A DNA stretch of 64,000 bases from Streptomyces thinghirensis (GTDB lineage: Bacteria; Actinomycetota; Actinomycetia; Streptomycetales; Streptomycetaceae): the NCBI GenBank assembly GCA_021502835.1, contig JAKFGP010000052.1:82447-146446 (forward strand), read 5' to 3'. Position 1 is the first letter of the stretch, and each line of letters starts with the position of its first letter. The notes beneath the pieces are model-generated. The model made no database searches, was not told the origin of the DNA, and worked only from the letters and a program-made list of their open reading frames with translations. Of the stretch, positions 1 to 10,185 are shown in pieces. The translations under genes were made by a program, and so were the position numbers.

Positions 1-173
1 GCGTACCCGGCGTCCGGGTCCTTCAGCCGGTCCCGGCCCAGGATGAGCATGGTCAGCTCGGCGAGGTAGTCGCCGGTGAGGACGTCCAGCGGGCCGCCGG
101 TGAGCATCTCGCGCATGGCGTCGAAGCGGTCGCCGTAGAAGCCGGAGGCGTTGCCTTGCGGGAGGACGGTCAT
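1..173 (-). CDS. AtuA/DUF1446-family protein, N-terminal fragment
   Basis: Only the first ~57 codons lie in the window; the gene runs off the left edge. The N-terminus contains [14 protein letters not shown], followed by a conserved stretch on the [21 protein letters not shown] pattern (positions about 25-125), typical of the acyclic terpene utilisation AtuA family (DUF1446). That family is genetically linked to citronellol/geraniol catabolism in Pseudomonas, but in actinomycetes it usually sits with acyl-CoA genes and its reaction is not firmly known. The ATG at 173 overlaps the stop of the upstream TIGR03084 gene (ATGA), so the two are translationally coupled. Family assignment is confident; the biochemical role is inferred. 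Confidence 0.75.
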   Translation of the reverse strand, partial: MTVLPQGNASGFYGDRFDAMREMLTGGPLDVLTGDYLAELTMLILGRDRLKDPDAGY

Positions 174-964
174 CGAGCGCCCCCTTCGGCCGGCGGCCGG
201 CTCCCCGGCGGCCCCGCGAAGGCCTGGGCGATGTCCAGCCAGCGGCCGGCGTCTCGCTCCTCGGCACGCAGGGCGAGGTCCGCACGGTGGGCGCGCTGGG
301 TGGCGAGGAGGCAGAAGTCGAGGGCGGGGCCGGTGACACGCTGGTCGGCGCCCTCGGGACCGTAGGTCCACAGCTCCCCCGCCGGGTGCGGTGAGTTCGA
401 CGCGGAACGGCTCGGCGGGCGGGGTCAGGCCGTGGGTGGCGTAGGCGAAGTCCCGGGCGCGGACGCCGATGCGGGCGATGTGCCGCAGCCGGTCGGTGGG
501 CGGGCGCGTCACGCCGAGGGTGTCGGCGATGTCGAGGCCGTGGGCCCAGGTCTCCATCAGGCGGGCGGTGGCCGTGGAGGCGGCGGCCATGGGCGGGCCG
601 AACCAGGGAAGCGGGCCCCGGGGTCCGACTCGCGCAGCGCCTTGTCGAGGGCGGCGCGGCCTTCCCGCCAGGCGGCCAGCAGCTCGGCGGGGGCGCGCCG
701 GGCACCTTCTCGGCGCCGTCGTCGACGTACCGGTCGGGGGCGGCCAGCGCCTGCTCGACCAGTTCCCGGAAGCCGTCCTCGTCGGTGACGGCGGCCAGGG
801 CGGCGCGGTCGGTCCAGGCCAGGTGCGCGATCTGGTGGGCGATCGTCCAGCCGGGCGCCGGGGGTGGTGAGCGTCCACTGCTCCGGGCTCAACCGGGCGA
901 CCAGCGCGTCGAGTTCCTCGCTCTCCTCGCGCAGGTCGTCGATCACGGGCGTCGGGTCGGACAC
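170..964 (-). CDS. TIGR03084 family DinB-like (mycothiol-dependent type) protein
   Basis: About 264 residues when joined across at least three single-base frameshifts. The N-terminus [18 protein letters not shown], then [11 protein letters not shown] and [10 protein letters not shown] (after a shift near 866), is the metal-binding DinB/maleylpyruvate isomerase N-terminal fold with its conserved His; the C-terminal part continues to [12 protein letters not shown] and the TGA at 170. The GTG at 964 is chosen because it starts the family-typical sequence. It overlaps the AtuA-like gene by ATGA, and in many actinomycetes TIGR03084 and AtuA proteins travel together near acyl-CoA dehydrogenases. 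The family has no proven reaction; a mycothiol-linked role is an inference from fold. Confidence 0.7.
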
Positions 965-1032
965 GGGCGCTCCCTCGGGCACGGCGGTGTGCGGCGCGGT
1001 GTGGTGAGGAGCATGGCAGGGGCGGTGGTAAC

Positions 1033-1054
1033 AATCAAGCACGCTTGCATGATT
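1033..1054. promoter_or_regulatory. Imperfect palindrome, candidate TetR-type operator
   Basis: A 22-bp near-palindrome with half sites AATCAAGCA and TGCATGATT lies 69-90 bp upstream of the TIGR03084 GTG, in an otherwise AT-poor region. Its size and symmetry fit a TetR-family operator controlling the TIGR03084-AtuA unit. The regulator is not in the window, so this is inference from sequence symmetry and position. Confidence 0.5.
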
Positions 1055-1159
1055 TTTGCCCGCGCACGCCCGCGGAGGCTGTGGCCGCCCGCGGGGCGCA
1101 CGGGGGACGGAGGCGCCCGGACGGCGAGGGAAGTCAGGCCTCCTGGCCGGAGTCGGACC

Positions 1160-3034
1160 TCAGTCCGCGCGCCAGACCGTCATGTCCGCGGTGACGAAGC
1201 CGGCCTCCGGCAAGGCGGTCGACTTCACCTGGACGACCAGCAGCACGATGTCGCCGTTGCGGTGCTTGGCGCAGATCTCGGTCCCGGCCGAGGCGGCGGC
1301 CAGCGGGGGGCGGTGGCCGTCGATGTAGGCATCGGCCTCGACGTCGGCCATCCTCGACGGCAGTCCTCGTACGTGGCGCCCGGCTCGCCAAACATCATGG
1401 AGAAGACGCTGGTGTCGCTCTCCAGTGCGCAGGTCTGCGCGCAGGTGAACCGGATGTCTCCCTTGCGGTCGTCGCGGGTCTCCCCGTCGCTGACGCTGAG
1501 TGAGTTCTTGGCGTCCAGCCACTGAGGACCATAGGCGTGGGCCACCGGAGCGGTGGGACCGGCGGCGGCACCGTCGGCCGCCGCGTCCGGCGCGGCCGAT
1601 CCGTCGGCCCCCGACCCGGCCCCCCTCCGTGGCCACCGTTCCGGACGCCGGGCCTCCGGACGACGTATCGCCGGACGCCGCACCGCCGGACGCCGACGAT
1701 CGTGCCGTCGGGGCCCGGGGCTCTCCGGACGCGGACGCGGCCGTGTCCCGGTCGCGGTTTCGGTCCATCGCGTCCCGCAGCGTCCACGCCGCCGTGAGTA
1801 CCAGCCCGCCGCGCGCCAGGGCGGCGGCCGCGATCAGGGCGACGCGTCTCCTGCGGCGCTCCGCTCGTCCGGCCCGGCCGGCCGCTGCGGCGCGGCCGTG
1901 CCGTACGGACCGGCGGGCCAGAGCGCGGCACCCGGACCGTACGGGGCGGCGCCCGGCCCCCTGACCCGTATGGGGCCACTGAGCGGTAGCGGGCCACTGC
2001 GGGACGGCGGGCCGCTGCTGGACGGCTGCCGACTCCGGGCCGACAGGCCACTGCCCGGGACGGCTGACGATTCTGGGGCGGTCCGGCCGGGTGTGGTCCG
2101 GCGGTCGGAGCCGGCGGGCGGCTCCGGAGCCGGGGGACAGGCGGCGGAACCGTCACCTCCGACCCCGCGAACTCCCTGCCAGACGTCCGGCCCCGCCCCG
2201 TCTCGGCGTCCCGCCCCGGTCCGTCGACCCACTCGACGACCTCCGCCGGGGTGACCCGCCCCCCGGTTCCGCGGCCAGGCACCGGGCGAGAGCAGCCCGC
2301 GCAGTCGCTCGGGCAGTTCGGACAGGTCCGGCTCGGAGTGCACGATCCGGTACAGCACGCTGACCGCGGGCCCGTCCCCGTAGAGCGGCCTGCCCAGCGC
2401 CGCAGGCGGCCGTCTGGCCGAGCGCGAAGATGTCGGTCGCCGCCGTGACGTCACCCGCGGACGCCTGCTCGGGAGCCATGTACTGGGGCGTGCCGATCGC
2501 GGTGCCCGTGGCGGTGTGCGCGGTGCTGTCGGCGGCGACCGAGATGCCGAAGTCGATGACCCGCGGCCCGTCCGAGGCGAGCAGCACGTTCGACGGCTTG
2601 AGGTCCCGGTGCACGATCCCGGCACCGTGGATGGCCTGCAACGCCTCGGCGACACCCGCCATCAGCCACAGCACCGCCGGCACCGGCAGCGGCCCGCTCC
2701 GGGCGACGACGCCGGACAGGGCGGGCCCCGGCACGTACTAGCGTGGCCAGCCAGGGCGGGATGCCGTCTGCGTCGGCGTCGATCAGTTCGGCGGTGTAGG
2801 CGCCCTTCACCTTCCGGGCCGACTTGATCTCGCGGCCGAAACGCCGCCGGAAGGTCGGGTCGTCGGCCAGTTCGGACCGTACGACCTTGATGGCCACCGG
2901 GCGGCCGCCCTGGGTGTGGGACAGGTAGACCCGGCCCATGCCGCCCGCGCCGAGCCGCGCCGCGAGGCGGTAACCGGCCACCGGCGTGGATCGTCGTCCT
3001 GCAAGGGCTGGAAGACCTCGGCCGTGTGGTTCAT
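1160..3034 (-). CDS. Membrane serine/threonine protein kinase (PASTA-less, Hanks type)
   Basis: About 624 residues after joining several frameshifts. N-terminal kinase domain: glycine loop [11 protein letters not shown] and VAIKVVR lysine (near 2900), catalytic loop [11 protein letters not shown] (near 2610), DFGISVA (near 2545), APEQASAGD (near 2470). A low-complexity Pro/Ser/Gly linker follows, then a weak membrane segment [20 protein letters not shown] (near 1790-1850), and an outside domain of ~190 residues with a few cysteines ([12 protein letters not shown]). This layout (cytosolic kinase, single membrane pass, external domain) is usual for Streptomyces sensor kinases. The start ATG gives [11 protein letters not shown]; a frameshift near 2990 separates it from the kinase core. 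The ligand and substrates cannot be told. Confidence 0.85.
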
Positions 3035-3124
3035 CGGTTCCTCCCATGATCCCGATGAGATGACCAGGTCCGCAGCCTATGCGCTGCGGATGACCATGGG
3101 TCGGGCCGGGGGCGGTCGCGGCCG

Positions 3125-4100
3125 CTACGGCATGTCCGGGAGCGCCTTCACCTCGGCGCCGCCCCACCTGCGTACGCACCGCGCCCATGCTGGCCGCGAT
3201 GACCAGGGCGATGGCGGCGGACTGGGTGGCGGACAGGGCCTGGTCGAGGATGAGGAAACCGGCCGCCGGCGGCGATGGCGGGCTCCAGGCTCATGAGGAT
3301 GGCGAAGGTGGGCGCGGGCAGGCGGCGCAGGGCGAGGAGTTCGAGGGTGTAGGGCAGGACGGAGGAGAGCAGGGCGACCCCGGCGCCCAGCGCCAGTGTC
3401 ATCGGGTCGAGGAGCTTGCCGCCCGACTCGGCGATACCCAGCGGCAGGAACAGCACCGCCCCGACCGCCATGGCGAGGGCCAGCCCGTCGGCCTGCGGGA
3501 AGCGGCGCCCCGTACGCGCGCTGAAGACGATGTACGCCGCCCAATATCACGCCCCGCTCTCCCAGCGCGAAGGCGACACCGGCCGGGTCGAGGCTGTCGA
3601 AGCCGCCGCCACCGAGGAGGAAGACGCCGGCCAGGGCGAGCGCGGCCCAGACCAGTTGACCGCGCGGCGGGAGGCGAAGACGGAGAGGGCGAGCGGGCCG
3701 AGCACCTCCAGCGTGACCGGCGGGGCCGAGGGGATGCGGTCGACGGCCTGGTAGAAGAGGCCGTTCATGCCGGCCATGGCGATACAAGACGACGACTGTG
3801 CCCCCAGTCGGCCCGGGAGTGGGCCGCGCAGCCGGGGCCGGCAGATGAGCAGCAGTACGACGGCGGCCACGGCCAGCCGCAGGGTCACCACGCCGAGGGC
3901 GCCGGCCCGGGGCATGAGGCGTACCGCCAGCGCGGCACCGAACTGCACGGAGAGGCCACCGGCGAGGACCAGGCCGACCGGCCCCAGGGGAACGCCGTCC
4001 GCGCGGGCACCCTGCCGGGTCGGAGGCGGGCCCGGTGCCCGCCACGGGTGCGGTGGCCGCGGTGGCCGGAGGGAGGGAGTGGCGGCGCTGGGGTGGTCAC
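3125..4100 (-). CDS. EamA (DMT) family transporter
   Basis: About 325 residues with ten predicted membrane helices, in the two-repeat EamA arrangement. Clear pieces are LGPVGLVLAGGLSVQFGAAL, GVVTLRLAVAAVVLLL, MAGMNGLFYQAVDRIP, LEVLGPLALSVFASRRA, FLPLGIAESGGKLLDPM, SSVLPYTLELLALRRLP and AILMSLEPAIAA, spread over three frames by single-base shifts. The resemblance is to the RhtA-like threonine/homoserine exporter subgroup, but substrate is unproven. GTG at 4100 is preceded by AGAAGG at a good distance. The last shift lies near 3165, after which AEVKALPDMP leads to the stop at 3125. It lies upstream of, and in the same direction as, the kinase gene, 90 bp apart. Confidence 0.8.
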
Positions 4101-4391
4101 GGGGCCTTCTGGGTCTGGGCGTCGAGTCCGGGCTCTGAGTCTCGGCGCGGGGAACGAAACTCCTGCCGGGCGCCGCGCATCGCACCGCGCCGGCCGCTCG
4201 GAGCGCGCCGACCGGTCCAGAGTAATGACCTCCGGACAGGACCGTGGGCTTATACACCTGACGATGAGTCCCTCGCCCTCGCCCGGGTCAACTCCGTCCG
4301 TCATACGGACCGCCCGCGGCGGCGGTGCCGTCCCCATGGCGCGTCCCGTGCCCGAATCCGTGCCCGCCTCACCACACATCCCCCAGGTCCC

Positions 4392-4845
4392 GTGCGACGA
4401 CTCTTGCCCGCCTCTGGCGGCTTCGCGCCCCGTTCAGAGCCGCGTCATGTGGTTCCTGCACGCCAAGTTCGTGGTCGGCGTGACCGGCGTCGTGCGCGAC
4501 GACGAGGGGCGGGTCCTGCTCCTGAAGCACCGGATGTGGCCGCCGGGCCGCCAGTGGGGGCCTGCCGGAGCGGTTTCGCGCGCAAGGCGAGGACTTCCGG
4601 GAGACCGTGGTCCGCGAGGGGCGGGAGGAGACGAACCTCGACGTGGGAGGTGGAGCGCCTGGTCATGCTGAACAGCGGCTTCCGCACCCGGCTGGAGGTG
4701 GCCTACGAGGCCCGCCTGCTCGGTGGCGAAGCTGCGCATCGACCCCTTCGAGATCCTGGCGGCCCGCTGGTGCCGCCCGGACGACCTCCCCGAGGGCGTC
4801 CAGCCGGTGTGCCATCCGCTGGTGCGGGGCGAGACGGTTCCCTGA
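4392..4845 (+). CDS. NUDIX hydrolase
   Basis: About 150 residues. MWFLHAKFVVGVTGVVRDDE, VLLLKHRMWPPGRQW and the shifted Nudix box (GEDFRETVVRE, then REETNLDVE) show a NUDIX fold hydrolase, an enzyme class that removes nucleoside-diphosphate-linked groups. The box G-x5-E-x7-REx2EExGU is present only after correcting shifts near 4565 and 4620. The C-terminus RWCRPDDLPEGVQP ends at TGA 4843-4845. The GTG at 4392 begins a family-like leader (VRRLLARLWRL after one shift); ATG 4447 is the alternative. Substrate is not predictable. Confidence 0.7.
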
Positions 4846-4941
4846 ATCGCCCGCGCGGTGTGTCGAAAGCGCTGGTCTCCCGATCGACCTGGGGGTGAAG
4901 CACACACGAGTGAGACACACCCACCCCGAGGAGCACCCCTC

Positions 4942-5554
4942 ATGACCACCGTGACCGCGGACCTGGCCATCACCCCGACGGCTACGTCGCCGGCCCTAAC
5001 GTCACCCTCGACAACCCGGGGAGGCGACGGCGCCGAGCCGATCTTCGAGTGGATCCACACCCTGGCGAGCTGGCGGGAGCGCCAGGGCATGACCGGCGGG
5101 AGGAGAACCGCGACTCGGAGCTGGTCCGCGAGTGGTTCTGACGCCACCGGGGCGGTGGTCATGGGCCGGACGATGTACGACACGGGCGAGGAGCCCTGGA
5201 GCAACGACCCGCCCTTCTGCACCCCCGGTCTTCGTCCTCACCAACCGCCCCCGCCCGACCCTCGTCAAGGAGGGCGGCACCACCTTCACCTTCGTCGCCG
5301 ACGGCATCCACAGCGCACTGGAGTAGGCGAAGGCCGCCGCCGGGACCCGGAACGTCGACATCGCGGGCGGGGCGAGCACGGTGCGGCAGTACCTCGGGCC
5401 GGGCTCATCGACGAACTCCAACTGCACGTGGTGCCCGCGCTCCTCGGCGACGGACTGCGCGCTCTTCGAGGCACTGGGCCCGGGGCGGCGCGACCCGAAC
5501 AGATCAGGGTCGTCGAGACGCCCCCTGGCCACCCATCCTGAAGTACCGCTGTGA
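4942..5554 (+). CDS. Dihydrofolate reductase-like (RibD C-terminal) protein
   Basis: About 200 residues. Visible: TTVTADLAIT, GGDGAEPIFEWIHTLASWRE, ATGAVVMGRTMYDTGEEPW, VFVLTNRPRPTLVKEGGTTF, RNVDIAGGASTVRQYL, and LIDELQLHVVPALLGDGLR. This is the RibD_C/DHFR-like NADPH-dependent reductase fold; most Streptomyces members have no assigned substrate. GAGGAG 9 bp before ATG 4942 supports the start. Besides four or more frameshifts there is an in-frame TAG at 5324-5326 where relatives carry a Gln or Glu codon (IHSALE-x-AKAAAG). The real C-terminus is uncertain because of a shift near 5535; the stop used is TGA 5552-5554. Confidence 0.7.
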
Positions 5555-5574
5555 AGTGACCCGGACGCCGCCGG

Positions 5575-6163
5575 TCAGCCCATGCTTTTCGCGCCGTCCA
5601 GGGACTCGCGGATGATGTCGGCGTGGCCGGCGTGCTGGGCGGTCTCGGCGACGATGTGCATCAGCACCCGGCGGGCCGACCACTGCCTGCCGGCCTCGAA
5701 CCACGGGCCTTCGGCAACGGCTGAGTGGCCCCCAGGTCGGGCAGCGTGGCGACCAGGTCGTCGGTCCGGCGGGCCGCCTCGGCGTAGTCGGCCAGGACCC
5801 CGGCCAGCGTCTCACCGGGCAGCATCTGAAGTCGTCGGCCCGCTGGGCCCAGTCGGCCTCGGTCATGGTCGTGAAGTCTCCCCATCGCCGACGGGCCGTC
5901 CACGATGAAGTTCGCCCAGCCCGCTCGACCGAGGACACGTGCTTGATCAAGCCGCCCAGGCAGAGCTCGCTCGCGGTGGTCCGAGCCCGGCCTGCTCGTC
6001 GGTGAGGTCACGGGTGGTGAAGCGCAGGAAGTGCCGTTGGTGGGACAGCATCTCCAGCAGGTCGGCGCGCTCACCGGTGACGGCCGGGGCCTCGGTCGGG
6101 TCGCCGGTGGTCGGGTCGCCGGTGGTCAGGTCGCCGGGTGGTCGACGCGTCGAGAGTGGTCAT
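5575..6163 (-). CDS. DinB family (DUF664) protein
   Basis: About 195 residues after correcting frameshifts. ADLLEMLSHQRHFLRFTTRD, ELCLGGLIKHVSSVERAW, PSAMGDFTTMTEADWAQRAD, GVLADYAEAARRTDDLVATL and RRVLMHIVAETAQHAGHADI match DUF664/DinB proteins; the two His-containing helices (LIKHV, HIVAETAQHAGHAD) are the usual metal-binding trio. Function in Streptomyces is unknown; DinB-fold proteins often use mycothiol. The N-terminal leader after ATG 6163 is encoded by a 15-bp tandem repeat and is not part of the family core, so the true start may be further downstream. Confidence 0.75.
6096..6140. repeat. 15-bp tandem repeat, three copies
   Basis: Three head-to-tail copies of TCGGGTCGCCGGTGG, the third with small changes. 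On the minus strand they encode the RRPDH-type repeats at the very N-terminus of the DinB protein. Length variation here would change only the leader peptide. Confidence 0.8.
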
Positions 6164-6271
6164 GGTCTCCGCCTTCCGGTGTACTGCTCCGTCGGTCGAG
6201 GACCACGCTATGGGCCATATAGGTCAGAACATGTCCTAGATCAGGATCACCCATGACACGACGCGGAGTGC

Positions 6272-7834
6272 CTAGAGCGCGATCTCACCGCCGCCCATCA
6301 GCAGGCCCAGCCCCTCGGTGTCGTCGAAGGTGTCCCCGGACAGCCGGGTGACGCCCTCGGTGGCGGGCCCCCTGCCGTGCCGGGCAGCAGCCACGCGACG
6401 CCGTCGACCGTGTCGCTGCCCGGCGCGGTCACCACGAGGTCGGCACGGCCGTCACCGTCCAGGTCGGTCAGTCCGACCAGCGCCGAAGTCGGCGTCCCCG
6501 CCCGGGACGGCGCCGAGGTCGTCCCCGTCGAACAACCGGGCCCCCTCACCACTGAGCTCCTTCCGGCCCACCCGCCAGGAACAGCACCTGCTCCGGACCC
6601 GGCTCCCTCGTAGATGTCCCACCGGGGCGCCCCGGCCACCACGTCCGCGTATCCGTCGCCGTTGACGTCCCCGGTGTCCAGGGTGGAGAAGACGGCGTCC
6701 TCGTCCTGGGGTTCCTCGCCGGGCACGCCTGGGGTGTCCCGGTCGACGGTCGTCGTCCGCTCCCCGGGCCCGGCCTCCGACCCGTACACCACCGTCACCG
6801 AGCTGCGGCTCGCGTCGCCGCCCCGGGGGCTGGGGACCAGATCGTCGTAGCCGTCGCCGTCCACGTCTCGATCGCCCCTCCCCCGCGTCAGGGAGGCGGG
6901 TGCCCTCCCGGCTGCGTGAAGCCGTCCCGGCCGCCGCGCAGGTAGCTCACCGGCTGGTCGCCTTCGGACCAGGGCACCTCGGGTCCCGTGTCGGCGTCGT
7001 GGAAGCTCACCAGGTCGTCGATGCCGTCACCGTCGAGGTCCCCGGCGACGAGGTCGCCGTAGTTCGCGTCGGCCACGTCCGGCGCGGGACGGCGGGCGCG
7101 GGGACGCGGGCCGTCCCGGCCGGGGTGCCGTCGCGCCCGAAGGGGCCCTTGAGCAGCCCCTTGTCGGAGCCGAGCCCGAAGACCAGGTCGGCGTGCCCGT
7201 CGCCGTCGAAGTCACCGGCGGCGAGCTGCTCGTCCAGGATCGGGGTGGTGTCCCAGGCGACGTGACTGACGTCCGTCCCCGACACCCGGGCGGCGCGCGA
7301 CAGCCCGTCCTCGGAGCCCTACATGACGATCACGCTCGGCTTCCAGTCGAAGACGGAGGCGGCGAGGTCGGTGTACCCGTCCCCGTCGAAATCGCGGGCC
7401 ACCACGTCCGACCTGAAGAAGGCCTCGTCGCGGTTCTTCCCGGGTATCCCGGCATCGTCCTGGGTGAGGTACTGGCACCGGCCGACCCCCGTCCCGTCCC
7501 CCACCCCGTACGCGACCTCGACACTCCCGCCCCCCGCTCCCGCCCTCCACACTCCCCATCGAGCCGAAGGCCAGGTCGGGGTGACCGTCACCGTCGGAGT
7601 CGACGGCCCCCTCCGGGCGGGCCGCCCGGACGCGGGCGCCGCGGATCCGTGGGCACCGGTACCGCAGCTTCGCGGCGCGGCGATGTCGGCCGGCCCGTCG
7701 TGCGCGATCACCACACCCACGGCAACCACCAACGCGACGACGGCCGCGCCAGCACCGATCACCCAGGGCCGCTTGCCGCCACATCGCCGTGGAGCTTCCG
7801 CTTGACCGTCCGAACCGTCCATGGAAACGATCAC
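6272..7834 (-). CDS. Secreted or surface-anchored FG-GAP/integrin-alpha-like repeat protein
   Basis: About 520 residues. A basic N-terminus and one membrane segment (WVIGAGAAVVALVVAVGVVI, near 7760) act as signal anchor; the rest is a series of FG-GAP/VCBS calcium-binding repeats. Each has a DxDGDGxxDL loop: DSDGDGHPDLAFG, DFDGDGYTDLA, DFDGDGHADLVFG, DLDGDGIDDLV, DVDGDGYDDLV, DVNGDGYADVV and DLDGDGRADLV, i.e. seven blades as in an integrin-type beta-propeller. GTG 7834 has GGGGTGACC upstream. There are several frameshifts and an in-frame TAG at 7319-7321 replacing the Tyr of a VIVMYGSEDG motif. Likely a calcium-binding cell-surface protein; ligand unknown. Confidence 0.85.
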
Positions 7835-7864
7835 GCGAGGGTCACCCCGCGCGGTTCCGGCGGG

Positions 7865-8669
7865 TCAAGCCGGTCGGCGCCCGACGGCGAGCAGATGCGA
7901 GCTCGCCGCCGCAGTTCCGAGTGGGGGCTCGGCCATACGGGCCGCGGTGAGGACCGACCTCAAGAGGTTCGATTCACGGAAACTGACCGGTGTTGCGCCC
8001 GCCGCCGCCAGCAGAGCCCAGGCAGGTCCCTCGATCCCGAACACCTCGGCGTCCACGAACCCGCCGCCGCGACCTCGTGCTGAGCTGTCCTCGGTATGGA
8101 AGTACGCCGTGGTGAACGCCTTCTTCCCGTCGTGGATTTGAGTGGCGAGGGATGTTGCCGATGCTCTCCCTCATCGACTCCTTGTGCAGGTGCGCGTAGG
8201 CAGCGTGCCGAACAGCGATGCGTACCGGTTGATACTGGCGACCGCCAGCAGCCCGCCGGGCTTCAGGCACGACGAGCCTCTGCCAGGGCACGGTCCCGGT
8301 CCGCCCGTTCCGCAGGTGGTAGGGGGGACCCAGCATGAGTACGACGTCGTCACGACTTGGAGTCGGTGGCGAGACTTCTGGCGTCACCGAGTTCGACGCT
8401 GCGCCCGTGGCCCTGGCCTGTTCCACTGACGGGAATGGGGTCGACCAGGTGAACCGCGTACCCGTCCTCGACGAGCCAGCGCGCGTGGTGCCGGGCCCGC
8501 CGCCGATGTCGAGCACGCAAGCGGGCGGGGGAGGGAGGTGGCGGCGCAACAACTCCTGCGTACGTGTCATCTCCAGACGCCCGTCGGCGGAGGAGACCAA
8601 CCGGTCCGCCTCGTCGACGGTCTCGCTGTAGAACCTCACGATCTCCGGCGTTACCTCAAGGCTCGTCAT
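7865..8669 (-). CDS. Class I SAM-dependent methyltransferase
   Basis: About 265 residues. MTSLEVTPEIVRFYSETVDE begins the protein; motif I is VLDIGGGPGT (near 8500), followed by DDVVLMLGPPYHL (motif II region, near 8340) and CLKPGGLLAVASINRYASLF. The C-terminus EVFGIEGPAWALLAAA and ASSHLLAVGRRPA closes the Rossmann-fold domain. Pieces lie in at least four frames. It resembles Streptomyces methyltransferases of unknown substrate. It is divergent from the GntR gene, whose ATG is 58 bp from this start, so the two may share control. Confidence 0.75.
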
Positions 8670-8726
8670 CCGTGCATTCTGGTGGCGAACCGGTGGACCA
8701 GTCCAGTGATCGGGAAGGAGAGTGCC

Positions 8727-9442
8727 ATGCCACTGCTCAAGTACGAGCAGATCGCCTGATCTGCGCACCCGGGTCGCGAACGGCGAGGTTCGGGCCGGGC
8801 GACCTCTTGCCATCGGGCCGCGACCTGGCGGAACAGTGGGCCGTTTCACGGGCCACCGTGGTCAAGGCATACGACATCCTGCGTCACGACGGCCTCGTCG
8901 TCGCACGGCAGGGCTCCGGCTTTCTTGTCACGGAGACACCGGTCGCCCGGCCCGCCGGTGGACGTCGCGCCGGCTCCACCCGACTGACGGGCGGAGTGCC
9001 GTACCGCCGCCTCGGCACCCCGGACCGTGCGGTGCCGCCTGCTCATGTCGCCGAGGCCTTGGGGCTGGCACACGGTGAGGAGGCCCTGCGCCGAGTTCGA
9101 CTCATGCTCTCGACGACGGCTCGCCGCACAGCCTCGTGACCGCGTGGTTCCCTGCCTCCGTTGCGGACGCCGCGCCGCGCCTGTCCTCGAGGGCCGATCC
9201 CGAGGGCACGACGCACTACGTCCGCCGCGAGACGGGTCGCTTCCCCCGTAGAGGGAACCGACGTGACAACAGTTCGCCTGGCCACGGACGAGGAAGCGCG
9301 GCACCTGGGAGTTGAGCAGCCCGGGGCAGTGGCTGTTGTCGTGCATACCGCGTTCGACCGACAGCATCGCGCCTTGGTGTGCGAGGAGGGCGTCTCCCCG
9401 TCCCACGTCTTCGAGCAGATCGACAACTACCCCATGACTTAG
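8727..9442 (+). CDS. GntR family regulator with UTRA effector domain
   Basis: About 238 residues. GGAAGGAG lies 8 bp before ATG 8727. N-terminal winged helix (residues ~5-70): PLLKYEQIA, DLRTRVANGE, GPGDLLPSGRDLAEQW, VSRATVVKAYDILRHDGLVV, RQGSGFLV. The C-terminal part (RLMLS, SLVTAWFPASVADAAPRL, RRETGRFPVEGTDVTTVRLA, VVHTAFDRQHRALVCEE, VFEQIDNYPMT) is a UTRA ligand-binding domain as in HutC-type regulators. At least three single-base shifts split it. In Streptomyces this regulator is often followed by the small-protein pair seen here. Confidence 0.85.
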
Positions 9443-9461
9443 CGGAACTGATGCGACACCA

Positions 9462-9474
9462 GAAACGACGTTTC
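9462..9474. promoter_or_regulatory. 13-bp palindrome downstream of the GntR gene
   Basis: GAAACG-A-CGTTTC is a perfect palindrome about 165 bp before the small-protein unit at 9641. It could be an operator for that unit or part of a weak terminator for the GntR gene; position alone cannot decide. Confidence 0.35.
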
Positions 9475-9640
9475 GCTTGACTGGTCACCGGTCCACCTTT
9501 GGTTGTGTCCGCATGGAACGACGCCAGTGCGCTGCCGCGCTCGAAGTCGTGCCACGGATGCGAACACGGCGAAACCCCGGCGACCGTCCGACCGGCCCCG
9601 GGGCGTGGCCACCAGCTGAAGCCTGATCGGAGCTGATGAC

Positions 9641-9891
9641 ATGACCGAGCCTATCGGCCGCCTCATCACGTGGGTGAGCCTGCTGCTCAAACCCCGAGGT
9701 GCCCACCGCCGCACCGGCACGCGCCCGGCGGCCCGCCCCGCACCGCCCCATCCAGCCGCGATCGGCGTGACCCCTCCCCTCCCACCGCAGCCCCTACGGC
9801 CTACCCACCACCCTCGACGGCGCCGAACGGCGGCCGTACGCCCGTACCTCCTCGCGGGCGCGCTGGCTACGAACTGGAGGCGGCCGCATGA
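9641..9891 (+). CDS. Small conserved Streptomyces protein, first of a pair
   Basis: About 83 residues. MTEPIGRLITWVSLLLKPRG, with GGAGC 8 bp upstream of ATG 9641, opens a protein seen next to GntR regulators in Streptomyces. After an amphipathic or membrane-proximal first helix comes a Pro-rich stretch and, after a shift near 9800, a C-terminus ending GYELEAAA. Its TGA overlaps the ATG of the next gene (ATGA at 9888-9891), so the pair is co-translated. No catalytic motif is visible and I assign no function. Confidence 0.6.
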
Positions 9892-10185
9892 CCCAACCAC
9901 CCGAGCCGCGTCACCGCTCCCCTGGTCCGGCCCCGAGGGCAAGCCCGCTGTTACCTGATCACCGACAACGACGGCGGGCCCGTCTTACGGCTGGCACGAC
10001 ACCACCGAGTCCACCCAGCTCGGGATGGGCATCGAACTCCTGGCCCACGCCCGCTCTCTGCTCCCGGACGCCCCAACGGCGAACTCCGCTACCTCGCCGA
10101 GCGACTGACGGAGTGCCTCGCCGACGTCCTACGGGTTGCCGAGAGCCGCGGCCGACGGTTGCAAGTCTTCGACTCGGTGAACTGA
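9888..10185 (+). CDS. Small conserved Streptomyces protein, second of a pair
   Basis: About 98 residues. After MTQPPEP and one shift near 9920 the frame reads WSGPEGKPCYLITDNDGGPV, then GMGIELLAHARSLLP, GELRYLAERLTECLADVLRV and AESRGRRLQVFDSVN. A mixed alpha/beta small domain is suggested by the pattern; no known motif. It partners the preceding gene with an ATGA overlap. A GntR-partner role is suggested only by conserved neighbourhood. Confidence 0.6.
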
